A DNA stretch of 64,000 nucleotides. It comes from Actinomycetota bacterium. Its GTDB lineage: Bacteria; Actinomycetota; Acidimicrobiia; Acidimicrobiales; RAAP-2. This document shows positions 17,737 to 26,826 of this stretch, piece after piece. Numbering within the stretch: position 1 is the stretch's first letter; each line of letters starts with the position of its first letter. The stretch spans positions 1 through 64,000 of the forward strand of contig WLNI01000001.1 of NCBI GenBank assembly GCA_009699875.1, given 5' to 3'. Below the pieces are notes generated by a model. The model was not told the origin of the DNA and did no database searches. It was given only the letters and a program-made list of their open reading frames with translations. Position numbers and translations under genes: made by a program.

Positions 17737-18441
17737 ATGGCCAAACCCAAGGGAGATATTCTCCCGAGCGCTGAGGAAAAGACTGACGTCGTTCAATCAA
17801 TGTTCGATGCCATCGCTCCGCGTTATGAACTCGTCAATAAGGCAATGACCTTCGGGCTTGATGCCCGATGGCGTCGGCGAACCGTCGCGTCACTCGGACT
17901 CGCGCCCGGAAGCCTCATTCTTGATCTCGCTTGTGGAACGGGAGATCTCAGCAGAACGGCTGAAAAGAATGGCTTTGTGCCCTTTGGCGTTGACTTATCC
18001 TTCGGAATGTTGAGCGCTGCTCACGAAACTGGTCCGCTAGTCCACGGTGACGCATCTCGTCTTCCAATTCGTGACGCCAGCGTTGATGGGATTATCTGTG
18101 GCTACGCGTTGCGAAACTTCACCCACCTCGACGCTTGTTTCTCCGAGATGGCACGAGTCCTCCGACCGGGAGGTCGCCTGAGCATTTTAGAAGTCGGAGC
18201 TCCGAAGAATGCCGTAATTCGTTTTGGCTACTCAATATGGTTTGAGAAAATCGTTCCGACGATCGGAGGACTACTGAGCGATCGAACTGCATATCGCTAC
18301 CTCCCCGCATCAACCGCCTACTTGCCTGAAGGAGAGGAGATCCGGTCTCGACTACATGCCGTTGGTTTCTCCGGCGTGAACTATCACCTCTTGAGTGGTG
18401 GCTTGAGTCAACTTTTCACCGCCACGAGATCTGCTGGATGA
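17737..18441 (+). CDS. menG: Demethylmenaquinone methyltransferase (UbiE/MenG)
   Basis: SAM-dependent C-methylation of demethylmenaquinone, the last step to menaquinone. Motifs: VQSMFDAIAPRYELVNKAMTFGLD near the N-terminus, SAM site LDLACGTGDLS, YALRNFTHLD and VLRPGGRLSILEVGAP. The ATG at 17737 gives 234 residues; the longer frame into the MaoC gene is rejected. The next gene, an isochorismate synthase, overlaps by 4 nt, which supports menaquinone rather than ubiquinone. Confidence 0.93.
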   Translation: MAKPKGDILPSAEEKTDVVQSMFDAIAPRYELVNKAMTFGLDARWRRRTVASLGLAPGSLILDLACGTGDLSRTAEKNGFVPFGVDLSFGMLSAAHETGPLVHGDASRLPIRDASVDGIICGYALRNFTHLDACFSEMARVLRPGGRLSILEVGAPKNAVIRFGYSIWFEKIVPTIGGLLSDRTAYRYLPASTAYLPEGEEIRSRLHAVGFSGVNYHLLSGGLSQLFTATRSAG

Positions 18442-19730
18442 CGACCTACCTCGCCAAAAGAACTCTGCTGACTGATCTGGACCCACAACGTTGGATTCGA
18501 CTGGGCGCTCAGCAGGGAATTGTCCATGCCGACGAGCATTCAGTTCGAGTGGGGCTCGGCGAGATCGCGTGGGGCGACCGAGAGGATGAGGACCTCGAGA
18601 GTCGCTCAGTCCATGCCAGTTCGTTTCTCTCACAGGTCACGATGGTTGAGAGTTCTGAGCCTGTGAACCCAGAGTTGCGTGCCCATTTGGCACTCGGCTT
18701 TTTAGCGTCAACACCTGCTCGACTCGTTATCCCGTCTGTGCAGATAACCCTCGGCCCAACTGGCAGTCATATCGTGACGATTGCCACGACAGAAGAAGAG
18801 TTGAGCGACAGGCTGAACTCTACATTGGACGCCTACGAGGCCACCGACGTCACTGAGCGTGCGCCCCTCAACGACGTACTGAGCGTTCAGGACTCTGCTG
18901 CCAACGGCAGCTACATCAATATGGTCGATGACGCCCTGGCGTTGATCGCGGCGACTGATCTTGAAAAGGTGGTCCTCGCACGCCGCTTACGCGTGACCTG
19001 TGCAGAAGAAATTGACCCTGGTCTCATCCTTGAAAGGATGCGCAGGCGTGAGCCATCATGCACGCTCTATGCATTTCCACTCGCTGCTCGCCTGCGAATG
19101 CTTGGAGCATCACCCGAACTTCTCATTGAACGAGATGGCTCCCATGTCTCGAGTCACCCGCTCGCTGGGACCTTGTCGCTCAAGGAGCCTCAATCTGATA
19201 CGTCTCAACTCACTAATTCCATCAAAGACTTAGCGGAGCATCAATTCGTCGTGGCCGATATTCAGTTGCGTCTTGCCCCTTTCGTCACTGAACTTGAGGT
19301 CCCGGCCACCCCGTCGATCGTGGAGTTGCGCTCCGTAGCTCATCTCGGCACCAGGATTGAAGGCGTCTGTAGCGAAGGTGCAACAGGTACGGCCCACGTG
19401 GTCGAGCTCTTGTCGGCAATCCATCCAACACCTGCAATTGGCGGAGTTCCTCGAGAGAGTGCCCTCAACGTCATTACCGCACACGAGCCGTTTTCTCGAG
19501 ACTTCTTTGGTGGTGCGTTTGGCTGGTTTGACCAGGAAGGTAACGGTGAGTTCGTACTCGGTATTCGTGGGATAACTCTTGATGGTCCATCGTTTTCGAT
19601 TACTGCAGGGGCGGGAATCGTTCAGGGCTCAACCCCTGAAGGTGAGAGCCGTGAAACGAATGCAAAACTGTCGTCAATTCTCGATGCAGTCCTGCCTGGC
19701 ACGCCATCAGTTCTCGAGCAAATTTCTTAA
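18438..19730 (+). CDS. menF: Isochorismate synthase (MenF type)
   Basis: Converts chorismate to isochorismate, the entry to menaquinone synthesis. The 430 residues hold a C-terminal chorismate-binding domain: LEKVVLARRLRV, GASPELLI, SHPLAGTLS, EHQFVVADI, IHPTPAIGGVP and ITAGAGIVQGSTPEGE. Coupling to menG by a 4-nt overlap points to menaquinone instead of siderophore production. Its stop shares TTAA with the convergent glycosyltransferase gene. Confidence 0.92.
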   Translation: MTTYLAKRTLLTDLDPQRWIRLGAQQGIVHADEHSVRVGLGEIAWGDREDEDLESRSVHASSFLSQVTMVESSEPVNPELRAHLALGFLASTPARLVIPSVQITLGPTGSHIVTIATTEEELSDRLNSTLDAYEATDVTERAPLNDVLSVQDSAANGSYINMVDDALALIAATDLEKVVLARRLRVTCAEEIDPGLILERMRRREPSCTLYAFPLAARLRMLGASPELLIERDGSHVSSHPLAGTLSLKEPQSDTSQLTNSIKDLAEHQFVVADIQLRLAPFVTELEVPATPSIVELRSVAHLGTRIEGVCSEGATGTAHVVELLSAIHPTPAIGGVPRESALNVITAHEPFSRDFFGGAFGWFDQEGNGEFVLGIRGITLDGPSFSITAGAGIVQGSTPEGESRETNAKLSSILDAVLPGTPSVLEQIS

Positions 19731-20467
19731 TCTCGAGAAGCCACTGGAGACCAGCCCCGTTTGAAGAGGTCTTCAACGGCCCACTTTGTCACGAGGAAAA
19801 GCGCTTCGACAATGATTGCTGATGACATTTTCGATTCGCCTACTTCTCGATCCTTGAAGGCAATCGGGACTTCTTTGATTGACTGACGCGCCCGGCGCGC
19901 TCGGTAGGTCATTTCGATTTGAAATCCATACCCATCAGCTTCAACCGAGGGAAAGTCCATCGCGAGCAGCGTCTCTGCGCGATACACCCGGAAACCTCCC
20001 GTGGCGTCTGCCACTTTGAGTCCAAGAAGAACGGACGCATATTTGTTGCCTCCCCATGACAAGAGGTGGCGGTACCACGACCACGCTGGGATGGAACCGC
20101 CTTTGACGTATCGAGAACCGATGACCACTCCTGCGCCTTGTTCAGATGCGCTGAGGAGTGAGGGAAGGGCCGCGGGATCGTGGGAAAAATCAGCATCGAT
20201 CTCGACGAAGGCGTCGTACCCTCGTTCAAGTCCCCAGGCAAAACCCGCCCGATAGGCACTCCCAAGGCCATCTTTTTGAGAACGGTCGAGAAGTGAGATT
20301 GCACCCAATCGTTCGGCTTCACGTCGGACGATCGCCCCCGTTCCGTCTGGACTCCCATCGTCTACGACTAAGACGTCAACCTCAGGAACCGCCGTTCGCA
20401 TCACACCGAGGAAGTTCGCAATGTTCTCTGCTTCGTTGTAGGTAGGAATCACAACAAGGACGTTCAC
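19727..20467 (-). CDS. Dolichol-phosphate mannose synthase-type glycosyltransferase (polyprenol monophosphomannose synthase)
   Basis: GT2 enzyme that transfers a sugar from its GDP- or UDP-form to polyprenyl phosphate. Motifs: VVIPTYNEAENI, VVDDGSPDGTG, EIDADFSHDP and YGFQIEMTYRA. At 246 residues it is the soluble catalytic domain alone, without a membrane domain, as in bacterial Ppm1. The GTG at 20467 (VNVLVVIPTYNE) fits a leaderless promoter; the open frame to 20524 adds a non-conserved leader. Lipid-linked mannose would serve mannosylation of lipids or proteins. Confidence 0.87.
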   Translation of the reverse strand: MNVLVVIPTYNEAENIANFLGVMRTAVPEVDVLVVDDGSPDGTGAIVRREAERLGAISLLDRSQKDGLGSAYRAGFAWGLERGYDAFVEIDADFSHDPAALPSLLSASEQGAGVVIGSRYVKGGSIPAWSWYRHLLSWGGNKYASVLLGLKVADATGGFRVYRAETLLAMDFPSVEADGYGFQIEMTYRARRARQSIKEVPIAFKDREVGESKMSSAIIVEALFLVTKWAVEDLFKRGWSPVASRD

Positions 20468-20474
20468 CCTTGAA

Positions 20475-20480
20475 ATAGTA
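20475..20480 (-). promoter_or_regulatory. -10 hexamer TACTAT, leaderless promoter
   Basis: Reverse strand reads TACTAT-TTCAAGG-GTG, 7 nt to the glycosyltransferase start, and it helped decide that start. Confidence 0.5.
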
Positions 20481-20556
20481 GGGGAAGAGAGCAGGAGTAC
20501 TCCCTCGGCGCCCAGGTATGGCAAAAATCCCCGGGATGGCGTGGAAACATGGAGTC

Positions 20557-21633
20557 ATGACGGAGAGCGCAGGAGAAGAATCTCCGGATACTCCAGAGGC
20601 CCTGGATCAAAAAAAGCGATGGCTCCGGCCTGAAGTTCGCTACACGTTGTCTGCAGTTATATTCCTGTTCGTCTTCGAGTACCTCCTCCTGCCGGAACTC
20701 GCCTCGGCCCGTCGCAATGTTCATATCCTCGCCACGGTCAATGTCCCCCTTCTTGTCCTGGCGATCGCACTTGAGATCGCCGCACTTCTGGCGTACGCAG
20801 AACTCTCTCGAACAGTTTTTGCTCCCGACCCTCCCAATCACTGGACGATGCTCCGGATCAACATGTCCTCACTGGCGGTAAGCCACGTCGTTCCCGGAGG
20901 AACCGCCGCAGGAGGTGCGCTTGGCTATCGCCTCTTGACCGACGTGAACGTCTCAGGTTCGACTGCTGCATTTGGCCTGGCCACCCAGGGAGTGGGCTCA
21001 GCCGTCGTCCTCAACATCATTTTCTGGCTGAGTTTGATTATCTCCATTCCTCTCAACGGAGCCAAACCGGTCTATGGCTACGTCGCGATCCTCGGCGTCC
21101 TCCTCCTTGCGGCGTTTGCTGGAACCGTGATCTTGCTGACCCGAGGTCAGCGACACGCCGATGATTGGTTGAGAAAGATTGCTGAGCGACTCCCCTTCTT
21201 GACGCCAGACCGCGTCAGTGATCTTCTCCAAAAATTGGCGGATCGACTCGTCGTTCTTTTTTCGAATCGGAAACTTCTCGGCAAGGCGCTGCTGTGGGCT
21301 GCTGCGAACTGGCTCTTCGACGCCGGGTGCCTCTGGGTGATCTTGATTGCGTTTGGCCAAGTCGTGAGCCCCGTCGACCTCCTGGTGGCCTACGGTCTCG
21401 CTAATATTTTGGCCGCCATACCCATCACGCCAGGTGGGCTTGGCGTGGTGGAGTTGACACTGAGTACTGCACTGGCTGGATTTGGTGTGCCGTTTGCGAT
21501 TGCGTATTTCGCTGTGATTTCTTGGAGGCTCGTGAACTTCTGGCTCCCTATCCCTCTCGGGGGGCTCTCCTATATCTCGCTTCGTATCGACAGTCGTCGA
21601 CGAGCACTGCTTCCAGGCGCCGAAGCAACCTAG
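20557..21633 (+). CDS. YbhN/UPF0104-family membrane protein (lysylphosphatidylglycerol synthase TM region, flippase-like)
   Basis: Polytopic membrane protein with about eight hydrophobic segments. Family hallmarks are SLAVSHVVPGGTAAGGALGYRLL in the first half and AIPITPGGLGVVELTLSTAL near the C-terminus. This family includes the membrane half of MprF and has been linked to lipid transport or flipping; no aminoacyl-transfer domain is present here. Start is uncertain: the ATG at 20557 (GGAG just upstream, 358 residues) is preferred over 20518 (371 residues). It is divergent from the polyprenol-sugar synthase gene. Confidence 0.85.
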   Translation: MTESAGEESPDTPEALDQKKRWLRPEVRYTLSAVIFLFVFEYLLLPELASARRNVHILATVNVPLLVLAIALEIAALLAYAELSRTVFAPDPPNHWTMLRINMSSLAVSHVVPGGTAAGGALGYRLLTDVNVSGSTAAFGLATQGVGSAVVLNIIFWLSLIISIPLNGAKPVYGYVAILGVLLLAAFAGTVILLTRGQRHADDWLRKIAERLPFLTPDRVSDLLQKLADRLVVLFSNRKLLGKALLWAAANWLFDAGCLWVILIAFGQVVSPVDLLVAYGLANILAAIPITPGGLGVVELTLSTALAGFGVPFAIAYFAVISWRLVNFWLPIPLGGLSYISLRIDSRRRALLPGAEAT

Positions 21634-23768
21634 GGGGTTGCTGAGGGACGGTTCTCTTTCAGAGCAGTTTCCTTGAGTGTCGCTTGCACATTGAAACCAG
21701 TCGATGAGGTCAATCGTCTCCACCGACGATCTGGGCCGAGAATCCAGGTGTTGGTGTCATCGAGAAAGGTCAATCTCAAAATTTCCAAGAGTCGATTCTT
21801 TAATCGATCGTCATAGATGGGTGTCAGTGCTTCAATCCGACGATCGAGGTTGCGCTCCATCGGATCTGCAGAGCCTAAGAAGAGTGACGGCCCTCCGTTG
21901 TCACTCCTATGCCCAAAGCAGTAGATACGCGAGTGCTCGAGAAACTCACCCACGATCGAGTGCACGCTGATTGTCTCTGAGAGCCCCGGTATCCCGGGCC
22001 TTAAGCAGCACATCCCTCGAATCGCCAAATCGATGGGGACGCCATGTTGGGAGGCTTCGTAGAGTGCGTCGATGATGGCGGGATCGGTCAGCCCATTTGC
22101 CTTGATCACAATGCGCCCTTCAGGCCCTCGAGCGGCTTGTTCCTTGATTCGCTCAATCAGTCCTGGGCGAAGAGAGCCAGGCGAGACAAGGAGCTCGCGA
22201 AACACGCCTTGATGGCTGAACCCTGTCAGAAAGTTAAAAAGGTCGCCCACATCGGCGCTCAAATCAGGGTCTGAAGAGAGTATCCCAAGGTCTTCGTAGA
22301 TCCGTGCTGTCTTCGAGTTGTAATTACCGGTACCGATGTGGCAATAGCGACGAATCTCTTCGCCTTCTCGTCGCAACACGAGCGCCGTCTTTGAGTGGGT
22401 CTTGTATCCCATGACGCCGTAGACCACGTGAACGCCAGCATCTTCCAATGTCTTTGCCCAGTTGATGTTGGCGGCTTCGTCAAATCGGGCAGTGAGCTCC
22501 ACAAGTGCTGCGACCTGCTTGCCAGATTCTGCTGCTCGCACCAGAGAAGCGACGATCGGGCTGTCACCTGAGGTCCGATACAGCGTCTGCTTGATGCCAA
22601 GCACATCTGGATCGTTAGCCGCTTGATCGATGAACTCTTCAACCGTCGCCGAGAATGACTCGTACGGGTGGTGCACTAAGACGGTGTGATCTCGAAGCAC
22701 CGCAAAGATATCGATGGGCTCTGACTCGCTACTTCGAAGTTCAAGTGGGACTGTTGGACTCCAACCTTCAGCGTGGAGGTCCGGGCGATCTAGTGCGTGG
22801 AGCGCCCAAAGCCCCCCAAGATCTAATGGCGCATCCATGACGTAGACAGCCTTTTGCGAGAGATCAAGCTCTCGAGCCAATAACCCGCTGATCTCATCAG
22901 ATGACTCTTGTGTCATCTCAAGGCGCACCGCTCGACCAAAGCGTTGACGGCGGAGTTCCAACTCAAGAGCCACGAGAAGGTCGTCTGCTTCATCTTCTTC
23001 GAGCGTTAAGTCAACGTTGCGTGTCACTCGGAACGTCTCGTGGTGACCAACCTTCATCCCTGGGAAGAGGCGCCAGAGGTGCGCTGCGATAACTTTTTCA
23101 AGTGCGATAAATCGTTCACCGTCGGGCATCACAATAAATCTGGGAAGGATTGGTGGAACTTTCAGTCGAGCAACTCGAGTTTCGCCGGTGCTCGGGTCCT
23201 CGACTTGCACTGCCAAGTTGAGAGAGAGATTCGAAATATTAGGGAACGGATGTCCGGGATCCACAGACAGTGGTGTGAGAACCGGGAAGATCTGTCGTTC
23301 AAAGACGTCATCGAGAAAGACACGATCGTCTTCGTCGAGATCACCAAAGTCCGAAAAATTAATACCTGCTTCTGCGAGGTCTGGCACAAGACCGGCAAGG
23401 AAGATTTGATCTTGTCGTGATGCCAATTCGAGGACTCGCTCTCGAATGGCGGAGAGTTGTTCAGCTGGTCGAAGTCCATCAGCCGATCGCGTACGAACCC
23501 CAGCGACAACTTGATCTTCTAGGCCGGTCACTCGCACCTGAAAAAACTCATCAAGGAGGCCCGAAAAGATGGCGACGAATTTGACCCGTTCAAGCAAGGG
23601 CACCGATGGGTCCTCCGCAAGGTCCAGAAGCCGCGCTCCAAAATCCAGACGAGAGAGCTCGCGATTGCCGAATCGCTCAGGCCCAAACTCTTCAACCGAG
23701 ACAGGAGTATCCCGCTCAGAGCCCGAATGAGATACGTCTACTGGCCTGGTTGGGTGCTCAATTGTCAC
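21630..23768 (-). CDS. ppk: Polyphosphate kinase 1
   Basis: Polymerises the gamma phosphate of ATP into polyphosphate. The 712 residues cover all four PPK1 domains: N-terminal NRELSRLDFGARLL, head domain, and two PLD-like C-terminal domains with the autophosphorylated His in YKTHSKTALV and the second His in EHSRIYCFGH; the ATP site GTGNYNSKTA is present. The GTG start has a good AGGAG 6 nt upstream. Its stop overlaps that of the convergent gene (CTAG). Confidence 0.96.
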   Translation of the reverse strand: MTIEHPTRPVDVSHSGSERDTPVSVEEFGPERFGNRELSRLDFGARLLDLAEDPSVPLLERVKFVAIFSGLLDEFFQVRVTGLEDQVVAGVRTRSADGLRPAEQLSAIRERVLELASRQDQIFLAGLVPDLAEAGINFSDFGDLDEDDRVFLDDVFERQIFPVLTPLSVDPGHPFPNISNLSLNLAVQVEDPSTGETRVARLKVPPILPRFIVMPDGERFIALEKVIAAHLWRLFPGMKVGHHETFRVTRNVDLTLEEDEADDLLVALELELRRQRFGRAVRLEMTQESSDEISGLLARELDLSQKAVYVMDAPLDLGGLWALHALDRPDLHAEGWSPTVPLELRSSESEPIDIFAVLRDHTVLVHHPYESFSATVEEFIDQAANDPDVLGIKQTLYRTSGDSPIVASLVRAAESGKQVAALVELTARFDEAANINWAKTLEDAGVHVVYGVMGYKTHSKTALVLRREGEEIRRYCHIGTGNYNSKTARIYEDLGILSSDPDLSADVGDLFNFLTGFSHQGVFRELLVSPGSLRPGLIERIKEQAARGPEGRIVIKANGLTDPAIIDALYEASQHGVPIDLAIRGMCCLRPGIPGLSETISVHSIVGEFLEHSRIYCFGHRSDNGGPSLFLGSADPMERNLDRRIEALTPIYDDRLKNRLLEILRLTFLDDTNTWILGPDRRWRRLTSSTGFNVQATLKETALKENRPSATP

Positions 23769-23820
23769 AGATTGCTCCTGGTCCTCGTGGGGGTACCTCT
23801 GCTAATCCTACTCCCAGCAC

Positions 23821-23826
23821 TACGAT
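23821..23826 (+). promoter_or_regulatory. -10 hexamer TACGAT, leaderless promoter
   Basis: Plus strand reads TACGAT-CAACAA-ATG (start at 23833), nearly identical to the trpC signal at 6047-6052. Confidence 0.6.
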
Positions 23827-23832
23827 CAACAA

Positions 23833-25239
23833 ATGGCCACGACTGCTTTTGATGCCACAGCAAATGGTCACATTCGTCACTCAATGTTTCCTTCCTTCCA
23901 ACGAATACCCAAACCCAGGCGCAGGACTGAACTTGGATTATTGGTTTTCGCGTGGGCAATCACCTGTTTGCTCTACCTCTTGGCACAGATGGGCTCAAAA
24001 GGCCGACTCCCGCCACACACCCTGACCTTTCTCGGCATCGTGCTGGCGCTCACGCTGGGGGTCCACGTGGCAAATCGATGGCTGGTCCCGCACTCGAATT
24101 CTGTGCTTTTACCGTTAGCGGCCATGCTGAACGGGATTGGCTATGTCGAAATTGTTCGCTGGAATCCGCCCGCTGCCCAGCAACAAGCGACCTGGACGCT
24201 CCTTGGAGCTCTGCTGTATGTCGCTACCCTCTTGGTCGTTCGCCGAAGTAGAGACCTCGATCGGTATCGGTATCTCATCTTGGGCATGGCCATCCTCTTA
24301 ATGCTTGCTCCCCTACTCCCCGTCATTGGGACCTCCATTAACGGCGCTCGTCTTTGGGTGCACTTCGGGACGCTCTTTCAGTTCCAGCCAGTGGAGATTG
24401 CAAAGATCCTGCTCGCTATCTTTTTCGCTTCTTACTTCGCTGACAACAAGGAGCTCTTATCTGTTCCGACGGCTCGAATTCGTGACCGCCTCGTCCTCGA
24501 TCCGAGGCCACTTGTGCCCATTCTCATCGCATGGGGTTTTTCGATCGTCGTTCTCGGGGCTGAGAATGATATTGGTTTTGCCATGTTGCTCTTCACGCTC
24601 TTCATCACCTTGCTGTGGGTCACCACAGGCCGCTTCTCCTACATCGTGCTTGGTCTCGTCCTTTTAGCCGTGGGAGCATTTCTCGCCGCACACTTCTTTA
24701 CTCAGTTCCATGCGCGTATCTCTATTTGGATCGACCCATGGCCGCTCGCGGACGGCAGGGGAAGCCAACTCGTGCAGTCGTGGTACGCCTTGGGATCTGG
24801 TGGCGTCGGCGGCTCCGGCTTAGGACTTGGCAACGCCGGGCTCTACGTCTCGTTTCTCACGTCCGACTTGATCTACACCGCTGTTGCCGAAGAGCTCGGA
24901 TTCATGGGCTCAGCCATCCTGGTCATCATCTTTGCGTTGATGGTCGGAGCTGGACTTCATATCGCACAGCGGGCACGCTCAGACTTTGCTCGACTGTGCG
25001 CAACTGCACTGACGATCATCTTGGGGTTCCAGGCGTTCTTCATCATGGCTGGGGTTCTTCGCATCCTCCCCTTTACAGGGATCACGTTGCCGTTTGTTGC
25101 CCGCGGAGGTTCCTCTCTCGTCGCCAACTACGTGATGATCGCCTTGCTTCTTCGAATATCCAACGAGACCGGACCAGACTGGATTAGTGGCTCCAAAGAG
25201 CCGGTGCGTGGTCGAAAGTCGTTCTCTGAGCCTCTTTAA
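23833..25239 (+). CDS. SEDS peptidoglycan polymerase, FtsW/RodA family (mycobacterial Rv0017c-like)
   Basis: Multi-span glycosyltransferase that polymerises lipid II together with a class B penicillin-binding protein. The 468 residues have the SEDS landmarks INGARLWVHFG, FQPVEIAKILLAIF, GSGGVGGSGLGLG, DLIYTAVAEELGFMG, and ITLPFVARGGSSLVANY. The extra N-terminal membrane spans and the C-terminal SSLVANYVMIALLLRISNE resemble the actinobacterial RodA paralogue beside the penicillin-binding and kinase genes in Mycobacterium, but no such genes are here. Its stop overlaps the next gene (TTAA). Confidence 0.9.
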   Translation: MATTAFDATANGHIRHSMFPSFQRIPKPRRRTELGLLVFAWAITCLLYLLAQMGSKGRLPPHTLTFLGIVLALTLGVHVANRWLVPHSNSVLLPLAAMLNGIGYVEIVRWNPPAAQQQATWTLLGALLYVATLLVVRRSRDLDRYRYLILGMAILLMLAPLLPVIGTSINGARLWVHFGTLFQFQPVEIAKILLAIFFASYFADNKELLSVPTARIRDRLVLDPRPLVPILIAWGFSIVVLGAENDIGFAMLLFTLFITLLWVTTGRFSYIVLGLVLLAVGAFLAAHFFTQFHARISIWIDPWPLADGRGSQLVQSWYALGSGGVGGSGLGLGNAGLYVSFLTSDLIYTAVAEELGFMGSAILVIIFALMVGAGLHIAQRARSDFARLCATALTIILGFQAFFIMAGVLRILPFTGITLPFVARGGSSLVANYVMIALLLRISNETGPDWISGSKEPVRGRKSFSEPL

Positions 25240-25676
25240 TTCTCGAGGTTTGGATTCTCAGATTCAAGAATCGCCGCATTGACCAAGATCGGCGCTGGAA
25301 CACTCTGTCGAAGACAAAGGATGAATCCATCAGAGGGTCGACACGCCAGAATCTCTCGACCCTTTGGTGACATGAGATCAAGTTCGGCCTGGAATGTCCC
25401 CTCGACGAGGGCAGTAATGCGAAGTGCGATCACGTCCACGTTCAGACGCTCGAGTACGTCAGAAAAGAGTTCGTGGGTTGTTGGACGCACGCCGATATCG
25501 TTTTCTCGAGCCAGCGCCACGGCAGCTCCTTCGGCAAGGCCGATCGGCACGCTCACAATTCGAAAGGGGCTTTCGAGTTCAGAAAGTTGAACAACGGCAT
25601 ATTGAGATGGCAGGGGTACGTTGACATCAATCAATTCGACCATTCGAAAGTCAATAATGTCTTCGCTCTCACTCAT
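25236..25676 (-). CDS. Bifunctional nuclease (BFN/DUF151) domain protein
   Basis: The 146-residue protein carries the DUF151 core: YAVVQLSELESPFRIVSVPIGLAEGAAVALA, RPTTHELFSDVLERLNVDV and GREILACRPSDGFILCLRQ. Members are described as nucleases acting on DNA and RNA, though the role in bacteria is poorly defined. The start chosen is the ATG at 25676 (MSESEDIIDF), 8 nt after the rodA stop with a G-rich stretch upstream; the longer frame into rodA is rejected. Confidence 0.88.
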   Translation of the reverse strand: MSESEDIIDFRMVELIDVNVPLPSQYAVVQLSELESPFRIVSVPIGLAEGAAVALARENDIGVRPTTHELFSDVLERLNVDVIALRITALVEGTFQAELDLMSPKGREILACRPSDGFILCLRQSVPAPILVNAAILESENPNLEN

Positions 25677-25683
25677 TGATCGA

Positions 25684-26826
25684 TCAACCCCCACCTCTCC
25701 GAGCCTCGATCGAGAGCACCGTCCCAATCCCAGCGAAGAACACTATCGCTGCTGATCCACCATAACTAAGGAAAGGAAAAGGAATTCCTGTCACCGGCAT
25801 GATCCCCATGGTCATGCCTGCATTCTGGAAGACGCTGAAGGAGAAGAACGCGAATATCCCGGCACATACCACTCGGCCCAGCACGTCTTTCGTCATGAAT
25901 GCCCCTCTGAGAATTCGAAAGCCGATAAATCCCATAAGCGAAACAACAAGGAGAGAACCCAAGAACCCAACCTGCTCACCAACTGCCGTAAAGATGAAGT
26001 CAGTCTGTTGTTCTGGCACGTAGCCAAGGTTGGTCTGGGCTCCTTGTCCAAGCCCAGTCCCAAAGAGCCCTCCAGAGCCAATCGCGTCTTTGGCTTGCTT
26101 GACGTTGTAGATGGATTGCTGGAGGTTCGGATTCGAAGAGTTTTGATTGAGGAAGCTTGTCAAGCGATGGATCTGATAGCTCGAAAGAAACCCTCCTTCG
26201 ATTGCAATCACGACTGCAAGCACCACGCCGATCACCAACCAGAGAAGGAGCCGCCCTGGGAGACCAGCTGCTGCCATCATGACAAGAAAGACGATCAGAA
26301 TGACGATTACTGTGCCCAAGTCGGGCTGAACAATGATCAACAGCATGGGGAATCCAACCATCAACAACAGCCGTGACACGTCTCGCAGTGTCAGGCCGTC
26401 TGGACGGCGATTGCAGTACGTTGCGAAGGCCATAATCACCGCCAGCACAGTGAATTCCGAAGGCTGGATTTGAAGTGGACCAAGTGCGAACCACCGTTGT
26501 GCACCGAGTGCATTGCTTCCCAAAGGACTCAACACCGCAAGAAGCATAAGTATCGAAACCGCATAGGCAGGCGTCGCTATCTGTTCGATCCTTCGGTAGT
26601 CAACTCGCCAGAGCACCAGCATGATGGCCACGCCAAGAACATCAAAAATGGCCTGTCGCTTCAGGAAATATTTCCCATCGAGACCGTTGACCGCCAGACC
26701 AGATTTCGTTGCGGTGTAGATAAAGATCAGGCCCAGACCAGCTGCGATGACCGTTGCCAGGGCCAAAATCCAGTCCTCTTGACCTTGCCGACGAGTCGAG
26801 CCAACTGGCCGCTCAAGGAGGACCAT
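25684..26826 (-). CDS. rodA: Rod-shape SEDS peptidoglycan polymerase RodA
   Basis: A second SEDS polymerase of 380 residues with about ten membrane segments. Landmarks are ALGAQRWFALGPLQIQPSEF, IIVQPDLGTVIVIL (with the catalytic Asp), GSGGLFGTGLGQGAQ, PEQQTDFIFTAVGEQVGFLG and GIPFPFLSYGGSAAI. It follows mltG and aroE, a cell-wall and shikimate cluster, and overlaps aroE by one base. It sits less than 2 kb from another SEDS gene on the opposite strand; no partner penicillin-binding protein gene is present. Confidence 0.94.
   Translation of the reverse strand: MVLLERPVGSTRRQGQEDWILALATVIAAGLGLIFIYTATKSGLAVNGLDGKYFLKRQAIFDVLGVAIMLVLWRVDYRRIEQIATPAYAVSILMLLAVLSPLGSNALGAQRWFALGPLQIQPSEFTVLAVIMAFATYCNRRPDGLTLRDVSRLLLMVGFPMLLIIVQPDLGTVIVILIVFLVMMAAAGLPGRLLLWLVIGVVLAVVIAIEGGFLSSYQIHRLTSFLNQNSSNPNLQQSIYNVKQAKDAIGSGGLFGTGLGQGAQTNLGYVPEQQTDFIFTAVGEQVGFLGSLLVVSLMGFIGFRILRGAFMTKDVLGRVVCAGIFAFFSFSVFQNAGMTMGIMPVTGIPFPFLSYGGSAAIVFFAGIGTVLSIEARRGGG

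Noticed and set aside
20998-21723. 241-codon minus-strand ORF opposite the ybhN-type gene
   Set aside because: Highly polar, low-complexity antisense reading of membrane-protein codons; the plus strand encodes a clear membrane family.
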